A stretch of DNA of 64,000 bases from contig NZ_JASKUT010000001.1 in assembly GCF_030167925.1 (NCBI RefSeq), positions 4,548,501 through 4,612,500 on the forward strand, read 5' to 3'. Both the position numbers and the translations under genes were made by a program. Origin of the DNA: Paenibacillus silviterrae (GTDB lineage Bacteria > Bacillota > Bacilli > Paenibacillales > NBRC-103111). Below the pieces are notes generated by a model that saw nothing but the letters and a program-made list of their open reading frames with translations, did no database searches and had not been told where the DNA came from. Shown one piece after another: positions 43,840-50,701 of this stretch (the first letter of the stretch is position 1; every line of letters begins with the position of its first letter).

Positions 43840-44416
43840 GCAGTTTCGGTTTTATTGTCAGACCGGGAATCTGGGCATGATCCGGGACTATTTGGCGGAC
43901 ATCTCTCTCGAGGAAAAGGAAGAGTATCTGCGAAACGTACTCCAGACGCCGCTCCGACCGGATGTGCTTGAGTATTTGGGCTCGGAAGTCGTGCGCCTGC
44001 CCCATGAGAGAGGAACAACCATTCTTATCGAGCTGTTCTACTCTGAGGAGGCGGCAGCGCGAAATTTGGCCGTCGAGCTGTTTGCCGCCTTCGGCAAGCA
44101 GGGGCTGGAGGTGCTGCAGGATCATCTGAACGATATGGACGCCGACGTGCGTTTGTTTGTGGTGCAGGCGATGGTTCAGCTCCCCTACAAGGATGAAGTG
44201 AACCGGCTGCTGATCAAGCAATTGCACATTGATAAAGAAGCGAACGTCGTTGTAGCCATGATTGAGGCTCTCGGTGATTTGGGCGGCGGAGAAGCCGAAG
44301 CCGAGGCCATTCGTTACGCGATGGGGCAGTTCGAGCATCCGTACATTGATTACGTCGGACAGAGGGCGCTGCGCAGACTCGGCCACGGGCCGTCGCAGTC
44401 TAAGGAGTCATTATGA
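43829..44416 (+). CDS. HEAT-repeat-like protein between cheB and cheR
   Basis: This 195-residue soluble protein is built of helical pairs that resemble HEAT repeats: EEAAARNLAVELFAAFGKQGLEVLQDHL, DADVRLFVVQAMVQLPYKDEVNRLLIKQL and ANVVVAMIEALGDLGGGEAEAEAIRYAM. It overlaps cheB by 11 and cheR by four bases, so it belongs to the system. HEAT proteins beside Che genes occur in some alternative chemosensory clusters and are thought to act as scaffolds. Its real role is unknown. GAGGTG precedes the ATG. Confidence 0.85.
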   Translation: MEYKQFRFYCQTGNLGMIRDYLADISLEEKEEYLRNVLQTPLRPDVLEYLGSEVVRLPHERGTTILIELFYSEEAAARNLAVELFAAFGKQGLEVLQDHLNDMDADVRLFVVQAMVQLPYKDEVNRLLIKQLHIDKEANVVVAMIEALGDLGGGEAEAEAIRYAMGQFEHPYIDYVGQRALRRLGHGPSQSKESL

Positions 44417-45243
44417 ATGTTACGCTTAGCATGGAACAATTTCACCGATTGCGTGATTACATCTATCAGAAGACGGGCATTTACTTTCCGGACAGCAAGC
44501 TGTACTTTGTGGAACGCCGCTTGATACAGCGCATGGAGGCGCTGGGTCTCAGTGATATTAATTATTACTATTCCATGCTCAGGTTTGAAAACAACGGGAC
44601 GGAGCTGCAGGCATTTATCGAGGTGCTGACGGTTAATGAAACGTATTTTTTCCGCGAGTTCAGTCAGTTGAAATGCTTCGCCGAGGAAGTGCTGCCCGAG
44701 CTTGTACGCAGAGAAAAGGGGAATTTGGTCTTCTGGTCGGCCGGCTGCTCCACAGGCGAAGAGGCCTATACCCTGGCGATTATTTTACATGAGATGCTCG
44801 GTCCCGAGAACCTGGCCCGCTGCCGTATCATTGCTACGGATATTGATAACAAGGTGCTGGCCTTCGCCCGTAAGGGCTGCTATGCCGAAAGGTCGACAAG
44901 GCACATCCCAACTCCTTATGTCAGAAAATATTTTGAGCAATCCGGTACGGAGCTCAAGGTGAACCAGCAGCTGCGCAACCTGGTGGAATTTCAGCAGCTG
45001 AACCTGATGGAATCGACGATGATGCGGCAGCTTCAAGAGGTGGATGTCATCTTTTGCCGCAATGTGCTGATTTACTTCGACGATCAATCCCGCAGACAGG
45101 TGGCGCTGGATTTCTACCTATCGATTAAACCCGGCGGATATGTATTTCTGGGCCACTCCGAGTCGATGAGCCGGATTACCTCCATTTTTCAACTGCGCAA
45201 ATTCCAGCATTCGATTATTTACCAAAAACCGGTGGCGAGGTGA
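44413..45243 (+). CDS. cheR: CheR chemoreceptor methyltransferase
   Basis: This 276-residue protein has the N-terminal CheR helical domain (FHRLRDYIYQKTGIYFPDSK) and the SAM-binding domain with NETYFFRE, WSAGCSTGEEAYTLAI (SAM loop) and FCRNVLIYFDDQSRRQV. It methylates receptor glutamates. AAGGAG lies six bases before the ATG. It has no C-terminal TPR extension, as found in many alternative-system CheRs. Confidence 0.95.
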   Translation: MNVTLSMEQFHRLRDYIYQKTGIYFPDSKLYFVERRLIQRMEALGLSDINYYYSMLRFENNGTELQAFIEVLTVNETYFFREFSQLKCFAEEVLPELVRREKGNLVFWSAGCSTGEEAYTLAIILHEMLGPENLARCRIIATDIDNKVLAFARKGCYAERSTRHIPTPYVRKYFEQSGTELKVNQQLRNLVEFQQLNLMESTMMRQLQEVDVIFCRNVLIYFDDQSRRQVALDFYLSIKPGGYVFLGHSESMSRITSIFQLRKFQHSIIYQKPVAR

Positions 45244-45250
45244 TTCGGAA

Positions 45251-45640
45251 GTGATAAGGTCCAAGGTACTCATTGTAGAGGATTCGTCGGCGACAAGAGA
45301 TTATTACAGAACCTACCTGACGGAGCGAGGCTTTGTCGTTTCCGAGGCATTCAACGGTTTGGAAGCCCTGGAGAAAATGGCGGTCGAAAGCTTCGATGCG
45401 GCCATCGTCGATATCAACATGCCTAAGATGGACGGGTACCAATTCATTCGCGAGCTGCGGGGCGGGGAGCAGAAGTACAATACGCCGATCGCGGTCATAT
45501 CCAGCGAGAACAAGCCCTCGGATCAGCATCTGGCCTATCAGGCGGGAGCGAACGCGTACTTGGTGAAGCCAGTGCGACCGGATCAGCTGGAGAGCTTGAT
45601 CCGACTCTTTGGGGTTATACCGGAGGGAGAAAGCCGATGA
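45251..45640 (+). CDS. CheY-like single-domain response regulator
   Basis: This 129-residue receiver domain has the acidic pair Glu10-Asp11, phospho-acceptor Asp54 (AIVDINMPKMDG), the switch Thr/Ser (VISSE) and Lys (YLVKPVRPDQL near 109). It has no output domain, so it works by protein contact or as a phosphate sink. The start is GTG 45251 with GAGGTGA seven bases upstream, in the end of cheR. It overlaps cheA by four bases. It is the natural phosphate acceptor for the CheA encoded next. Confidence 0.9.
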   Translation: MIRSKVLIVEDSSATRDYYRTYLTERGFVVSEAFNGLEALEKMAVESFDAAIVDINMPKMDGYQFIRELRGGEQKYNTPIAVISSENKPSDQHLAYQAGANAYLVKPVRPDQLESLIRLFGVIPEGESR

Positions 45641-48279
45641 ACCTGAAGCAATCATTCCTGAACGAAGCAGATGAGCTGCTCAATTCGATTAACGATCACA
45701 TTCTCATGCTGGAGGAGCACCCGGATGATGAGGAGAATGTGAATCATATTTTCCGGGCGGCGCATACGCTGAAGGGGTCAGCCAACCTTTACGGCTATAG
45801 CGGCATTGCCGTGCTGACGCACCTGCTGGAGGGGATCCTGGATGAGCTTCGGAGCCGCACGCGCAGTCTCGAGCCGACCTTAACCGATGTGCTGCTGGAG
45901 AGCTTCGATCAAATCCGGCTGATGGTCGGCTCGATTGCCATCGGGGCGGAAGATCCTCAGTCGGAGCCGGAGCTGCTGCACCGCTTAAGCCAATACCGGG
46001 CTAAGAGCGAGGAGCCCATGGAGAAGCTGGAGCCGCGTCCGAGACTTTTCTCGGCGGATCCGGAGGAATGGATCCGAATGACGAAGGGATTCATGCAGGG
46101 GGAGAAAGCCGGGGACGCATTGGCTCATTTGTTTCCGCTCTACGCCGTACTCGATCATGCGGATATCCAGCCGGATCGCACCCAGGCCAAGCACGGGAAA
46201 GCCTTGGCGCAGGAAGCGGCTCAGCTGGCTGCGATTCGTTTCTTCGATGAGGCGCTGACGGAGCAGATCGGCGGGATGGTGCAGAAGCTCACCCGTTTGG
46301 CCGATAAAAAGCGGGAGAACGAGAGCCTCCAGATCCTTTTTATGCAGATGATCGTTACGTTGACCTTGCTGGAGCAATATACGTTACGGGAGAAGGGCGG
46401 ACCGTCCGTTCCTCCCTGGTGGTACGATGTATGGCAGGCGATTGCCGGAACTTTGTCGGAATGGGCGGCGGGACGCAGTCCTGTGGCCATTTCCGATATG
46501 GTGCTCGATCTGTGGGATTTGTGCAAGCCGCGCCAAGAGACCAAGCAGGAATTCGGCACGCTGCTGGCGCCTGAAGTGGAGGAGGGCTGGGAAGAGCTGC
46601 AGGAGACGGCAGCTGCTCTTCAGCTGGAGGAGCCTCCTAAGCAGGCTCGCAAGGAGTCTGTCTCTTCCGGCATAGCCCCGGAGGTCACCGCGGGTTTAGC
46701 CAAGAAGCTCATCGTGGAGCAGATTCACTTTCTTGCTCCGAAGGGTCGTCCTCTTATTGAAAGGTGGGACCTGGCGAGAGGCATTCTGCATCGCTGCGCT
46801 GCGGTGCTCGGGGATGAGGAGCTGCACAAGCTCTCGCAGCCGGCCGCTCCGGACATATATTCCTTAAAGGAGCTGGCGGCGCGCTACACGGAGGTAAGCA
46901 TCGAGGCCGCTTCCGTGAGTGACGCGGTGAAGCCTGGAGCGGAGGAGGCTGTGCTGCCGAAGGAGCAGGAGCTTCCTGAGGAGGAGGCTGTAGCGGAGGC
47001 CGTCGCGATTGTGGAGAAGCCAGAACGGACACCGGCTCCGCTGCGAAGCGGAAGAGGCGAGCTGTCCTCCGAATCGGAGAAAATCATTCGCGTGGAGACC
47101 GGTAAGGTAGAACGGGTGATGGAGCTGATCGGGGAGCTGGCGATTGCGAAGAATGCCTTTCCTTTCATGATTCGCGGTATGCTAGAGGATCCTTACACGG
47201 TAGCGCTGGCGAGAGACCTGAAGGAGCGGTATGCGATGCTGGACCGCATCACGAAGGAGCTGCAGGACGCCATCGTCGATATCCGCATGCTGCCCGTATC
47301 CCACGTGTTCACCAAGTTTAACCGGTTCGTCAGGGACATGGCACGCCAATCCGGCAAGCATATTCGGCTTGAGTTCAGCGGGGAGGAGACCACGCTCGAC
47401 AAAACCCTGGTCGAAGCCTTGTCCGATCCGCTGATCCATCTCATTCGCAATGCGATCGACCACGGCATCGAGGCGCCTGAGGACCGGGTCCGTGCCGGCA
47501 AACCGCCCGAAGGGCTGCTGAGCATTGGGGCGTTCCGGGAGGGCAACCGGGTTGTGCTGGAGGTCGGCGATGATGGAGCCGGCATCGATGTGGAGCGGAT
47601 TCGAGCGAAGCTGAGGGAGCACCAGCTCGTGGAAGGGGATAAGCTGGAGAAGCTTCAGCCGCAGGAGCTGATCCCCTATATATTCCATACCGGCTTCTCG
47701 ACGGCGGAGGAGGTTACGTCTCTTTCGGGTCGTGGCATCGGGATGGATGCGGTAAGAACCACGATTGTGAGACTTCAAGGGGATGTCCAGGTCGTTAGTG
47801 AGCCGGGGGAAGGCACGAGGGTTCGCATCGAGCTGCCGTTAACGCTATCCATGACGCAAGTGCTGCAGGTGAAAGTCGGCGGAGACCCGTACGGGATTCC
47901 GCTGGACCAAATTGAGGAAACGGGCCGTGTATCGGATGCCGATCTGCAGACGATGCAAGGACAGCCGATCGTGATCCTTCGGGAGCAGGTGTACAAGGTG
48001 ATCGATCTGCGGAGCTACTTCGGCTTGGCAGGGCAGGAGGAGGAAAAGAGCGGCCAATATCTTGTGATCCTGAAGAGCGGTCTGGCGCTGAAGGTGGATT
48101 CCTTGCTGGGGCAGCAGGAGGTCGTCGTGAAGCCGCCGCAGGACGGATTTAAGCATTTGTCGTATTTGGCCGGAGCGTCGATCCTTGGGGACGGCACGGT
48201 GCTGCTCATTATCAACGGCAATGCAATCTTTCTGGAATCGACCGATTATATGCGGGCCGGTGCGGCTGTAGGCGTGTAA
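45637..48279 (+). CDS. cheA: CheA chemotaxis histidine kinase
   Basis: This 880-residue protein is larger than most flagellar CheAs. It has an Hpt domain with FRAAHTLKGSANLYG (phospho-acceptor His43). A long variable stretch (about 120-460) follows, which does not look like a standard P2 domain. Then come a dimerisation domain, an HATPase (IHLIRNAIDHGIE, DDGAGID, GRGIGMDAV) and a C-terminal CheW-like domain (VLQVKVGGDPYGIPLDQIEE and on). It phosphorylates CheB and CheY in response to receptor state. It is the last gene of the operon. No terminator is obvious after it; the repeat island follows. Confidence 0.95.
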   Translation: MNLKQSFLNEADELLNSINDHILMLEEHPDDEENVNHIFRAAHTLKGSANLYGYSGIAVLTHLLEGILDELRSRTRSLEPTLTDVLLESFDQIRLMVGSIAIGAEDPQSEPELLHRLSQYRAKSEEPMEKLEPRPRLFSADPEEWIRMTKGFMQGEKAGDALAHLFPLYAVLDHADIQPDRTQAKHGKALAQEAAQLAAIRFFDEALTEQIGGMVQKLTRLADKKRENESLQILFMQMIVTLTLLEQYTLREKGGPSVPPWWYDVWQAIAGTLSEWAAGRSPVAISDMVLDLWDLCKPRQETKQEFGTLLAPEVEEGWEELQETAAALQLEEPPKQARKESVSSGIAPEVTAGLAKKLIVEQIHFLAPKGRPLIERWDLARGILHRCAAVLGDEELHKLSQPAAPDIYSLKELAARYTEVSIEAASVSDAVKPGAEEAVLPKEQELPEEEAVAEAVAIVEKPERTPAPLRSGRGELSSESEKIIRVETGKVERVMELIGELAIAKNAFPFMIRGMLEDPYTVALARDLKERYAMLDRITKELQDAIVDIRMLPVSHVFTKFNRFVRDMARQSGKHIRLEFSGEETTLDKTLVEALSDPLIHLIRNAIDHGIEAPEDRVRAGKPPEGLLSIGAFREGNRVVLEVGDDGAGIDVERIRAKLREHQLVEGDKLEKLQPQELIPYIFHTGFSTAEEVTSLSGRGIGMDAVRTTIVRLQGDVQVVSEPGEGTRVRIELPLTLSMTQVLQVKVGGDPYGIPLDQIEETGRVSDADLQTMQGQPIVILREQVYKVIDLRSYFGLAGQEEEKSGQYLVILKSGLALKVDSLLGQQEVVVKPPQDGFKHLSYLAGASILGDGTVLLIINGNAIFLESTDYMRAGAAVGV

Positions 48280-48325
48280 TGTGCTGGCAGCTGGGGAGCG
48301 GTTTGTTCCTTAGCGGGCCTGCATG

Positions 48326-48494
48326 GGCGCAAGTGCGTCTAGGATTTGTGCCAATCGGCAGCAAATCCGGCCGGTTTCGTGCCCGTGGTGCTGGAATTGT
48401 GCTAAAGTGCAACTTTGATAGCTGGATTAGGAGAAAAAGTCGCTTTGCCCCCTGGGAATGTTGCATTATCGCACAAATGAAGCGCATATAGTAC
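48326..48494. repeat. 169-bp dispersed repeat, copy 1
   Basis: This segment is about 94% identical to 49096-49264, in the same orientation. It contains inner complementary pieces (GGAATTGTGCTAAAGTGCAACTTT, given in two parts, and TTGCATTATCGCACAAATGAAGC). Open frames inside it carry no sign of real coding. Confidence 0.85.
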
Positions 48495-48502
48495 GATCTG
48501 AC

Positions 48503-48934
48503 GGTCAAGTCCATATTTGTGTGTAAAATCCTCGAATGGAAAGCCTACTCGTTTAGAGTAGGTTTTTCGGCTGTCTTTGCCTTTTCTTTGCGCCATTCAT
48601 GGTAAGCGGTCATTTCAATATACTTCTTACCAACGGACCACTTTTCATCCATTTCCATCAGCAGCGTACCAAATAGACGAATTACAGATTGTCGATTTGG
48701 AAAGATTCGAATTACACGTTCTCTTCGCCGCAGTTCAGCGTTAAGACGTTCTACTACATTTGTCGGTTCGAATTCGGCATATCTCAGGAAGTTCAATAAC
48801 GGCTGTGGCATCGCCAAAGCCTTCCTCTAACACACTGAGCGCCTTTGGTGCTCTTTTCTCAAACGTGGTCATGGTCTCTTCCAGCAGCCCGCGCGCACTC
48901 TTCATATTAGCCGCTTCGTAAATCGCTCGCACGC
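48503..48934 (-). pseudogene. Truncated and frameshifted IS256-family transposase
   Basis: On the minus strand two adjacent frames encode the C-terminal third of an IS256-family (Mutator-type) transposase. The first frame reads VRAIYEAANMKSARGLLEET, then FEKRAPKALSVLEEGFGDATAV to ELPE. A frameshift near 48790 leads into YAEFEPTNVVERLNAELRRR, then RVIRIFPNRQSVIRLFGTLL to the stop at 48545. The N-terminal two thirds, including the first catalytic aspartates, are absent. The element is flanked by a 9-bp direct repeat CGATCTGAC (48494-48502 and 48935-48943). Its left end (GGTCAAGTCCATATTTGTGT) resembles the IS256 terminal repeat, but the right end has none. It is inactive. Confidence 0.85.
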
Positions 48935-49095
48935 CGATCTGACCGGTGATTTGTGCGCATTCGCATAAATCCTCACGAGCTGGTGTCACTGAGGCAAGCT
49001 GCTTCGTATGTTAAGCGCCGTGAGGTGGTTGCTTGGTATGCCCGAAGCCGGGGAGTGGGTGAACGGTTGGTGAGCTGCTCGTCGTGGTCCTGCGT

Positions 49096-49264
49096 GGCGC
49101 AAGTGCGTCTAGGATTTGTGCGAATCGGCAGCAAATCCGGGCGGTTTCGTGCCTGTGGTGCTGGAATTGTGCTAAAGTGCAACTTTGATAGCCGAATTAG
49201 GAGAAACAGCCGCTTTGCCCCCCGGAATGTTGCATTATCGCACAAATGAAGCACATATAGTACC
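49096..49264. repeat. 169-bp dispersed repeat, copy 2
   Basis: This segment is about 94% identical to 48326-48494. It begins GGCGCAAGTGCGTCTAGG and runs to the ATAGTACC segment. Its end merges with a tandem array of 62-bp units. Confidence 0.85.
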
Positions 49265-49371
49265 ATATGGCCGGAGATTTGTGCCCATTTGCACAAATTC
49301 TCATGGGGTGAAGCACATGTAGTACCATCTGTCTGGGAATTTGTGCGCATTTGCACAAATCCTCATTGGCT
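49248..49371. repeat. Two tandem 62-bp units with an internal palindrome
   Basis: Units at 49248-49309 and 49310-49371 each hold GAAGCACAT, a GTACCAT segment, ATTTGTGC and GCACAAAT. ATTTGTGC/GCACAAAT forms an imperfect palindrome in each unit. A broken further copy lies at about 48478-48502 plus 48944-48985, split by the IS256 remnant. Confidence 0.8.
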
Positions 49372-49418
49372 GGAGCTACTGACGGTATTTGCAACTGGCA
49401 TAAAATAACATTTTATAC

Positions 49419-49495
49419 TATAATATGGAACTAGAGACGAAGAACGTCCCGATGACTGTCCTTTTCGAGCAAAAGGATGGCTCGGGGCGTTTTTT
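49419..49495 (+). promoter_or_regulatory. Promoter followed by a terminator in the leader of the nuclease-like gene
   Basis: TATAAT at 49419-49424 is followed 20 bases later by CGTCCCGA (49445-49452), which pairs with TCGGGGCG (49482-49489); an inner stem GTCCTTTT/AAAAGGAT supports it, and six T follow. The gene's GGGAGG ribosome site comes directly after. Transcripts starting at this promoter would meet the terminator before the gene, which suggests attenuation or a small RNA. Confidence 0.55.
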
Positions 49496-49516
49496 CATTC
49501 CAAGGGAGGATGGGAT

Positions 49517-50185
49517 ATGACTTTTGAGGAAGCGCATGCCGCGTTTATACTACACCATGTCGAGCGAAGAACGGGGGAACGCAAAGGGCGGCTTGTTCGC
49601 GGACATAACGAGGCGGAGAGGCTTTTCTGCCGCAATGTCTGGTGGCCCGTTAGAGGAAGCTTCGACGATCTGCATCCGGAGTACGAAGTACGGGATTGGC
49701 GAGGCATGTCTTACTTTTGCGATTTTGTCTGGCTGACGCAGCCGGTAAAGCTGGTTATTGAAATCAAGGGCTTCGGTCCCCATGTTCGGGATATGGACAG
49801 ACAAAAATATTGCAGCGAGCTCAACCGTGAAACGTTCTTAACCGCGATGGGGTACCAGGTCATATCCTTCGCATATGACGACGTGTCCCAGCGTCCCGAG
49901 GTTTGCACGACCTTGCTGCGCATGGTGCTTAGCCGCTATCAAGCGGAGCCTGGTCCTACAGGGCGTTTGGCTGTATTGGAAAAAGAGGTCATTCGCCTTG
50001 CATGCCGTCTGTCACGCCCCCTGCGTACGGTTGACGTAAGGGAGCATCTGCTGCTCAACCATCGCACGGCGGTTCGGGTGCTGCAGGCGCTTTGCGGCAA
50101 GGGTTGGCTTGTTCCCAAGGAGGGGCCGACGGCAAAGTACATTGTTGGTTACGAGTTACAGCGTGGGGCATGGCGGAGTCTGTGA
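49517..50185 (+). CDS. PD-(D/E)XK nuclease-like protein with a C-terminal helical domain
   Basis: This 222-residue protein has the core of a DUF559/Vsr-like restriction-fold nuclease: Glu33 in HNEAERLF, Asp69 in CDFVW, and Glu82-x-Lys84 in LVIEIKGFG. A strand VISFAYDDV near 115-123 follows. The last 75 residues (about 145-222) look like a winged helix (LRTVDVREHLLLNHRTAVRVLQALCGKGWL). It could bind and cut DNA, but no partner methylase is present. GGGAGG precedes the ATG. It lies directly downstream of the repeat island and behind a leader terminator. Confidence 0.75.
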   Translation: MTFEEAHAAFILHHVERRTGERKGRLVRGHNEAERLFCRNVWWPVRGSFDDLHPEYEVRDWRGMSYFCDFVWLTQPVKLVIEIKGFGPHVRDMDRQKYCSELNRETFLTAMGYQVISFAYDDVSQRPEVCTTLLRMVLSRYQAEPGPTGRLAVLEKEVIRLACRLSRPLRTVDVREHLLLNHRTAVRVLQALCGKGWLVPKEGPTAKYIVGYELQRGAWRSL

Positions 50186-50276
50186 TGGCAGGGCTTACGA
50201 TGAGATGCCGCCGGATTTATGCGCCCTAGGCAATATGGTATACTGGTTACCATGAATGCCGGGAGGGGATATAACG

Positions 50277-50609
50277 ATGCAATCGATACAACAGTTCAAG
50301 TCGGATTTCTTCAAGGCGTTGGCGCACCCCATGCGGATTCGGATTCTGGAGGTGCTAAGCGAAGGGGATCGCAATGTCAATGAGCTGCAAACGATCCTGG
50401 GCTCGGAGGGCTCGGCCGTTTCTCAGCAGCTGGCGGTTCTAAGAAACAAGAACGTCGTCTACGGCAAAAAGGAAGGGACCACGGTCATCTACTCCCTTCG
50501 CGATCCGCTCATCAAGGATTTATTGCAGGTAGCCAAGCAAATCTTCGATAATCACCTGGTGGATGCCATCAATCTGCTCGAGGATATCCGGAAGGAGCAG
50601 GCCAAGTAA
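50277..50609 (+). CDS. ArsR-family transcriptional regulator
   Basis: This 110-residue winged-helix protein has the ArsR pattern: FKALAHPMRIRILEVLSEG, VNELQTILGSEGSAVSQQLAVLRNKNVVYGKKEGTTVIYSL. It contains no cysteine, so it is unlikely to sense metal or sulfide by thiol chemistry. The ATG at 50277 follows GGGAGGGG. It lies 92 bases upstream of the SulP gene, in the same direction. A palindromic AT-rich motif in front of that gene is its likely operator. Confidence 0.88.
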   Translation: MQSIQQFKSDFFKALAHPMRIRILEVLSEGDRNVNELQTILGSEGSAVSQQLAVLRNKNVVYGKKEGTTVIYSLRDPLIKDLLQVAKQIFDNHLVDAINLLEDIRKEQAK

Positions 50610-50622
50610 CGATGATTTCCCG

Positions 50623-50682
50623 TTGACAGAGCGTATCTGCGGGATTATCATGTTATATATATTCAAATATTCAAATATATAA
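50623..50682 (+). promoter_or_regulatory. SigA promoter and ArsR operator of the SulP gene
   Basis: TTGACA at 50623-50628 and TATCAT at 50646-50651 are separated by exactly 17 bases. Directly downstream, at 50655-50682, is ATATATTCAAATATTCAAATATATAA, given as an AT-rich element with two ATTCAAAT copies. It resembles ArsR-family operator sites. Binding there would block transcription start. Confidence 0.65.
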
Positions 50683-50701
50683 AGAAAAGAAGGTTAGTCC
50701 C

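Noticed and set aside
48326-49371. CRISPR array
   Set aside because: The repeats are long, few and diverged, with no regular short spacers and no cas genes.
48402-49394. Several short frames in the repeat island with similar peptide sequences
   Set aside because: Their likeness comes from the DNA repeats; they lack ribosome sites and shift frame between copies.
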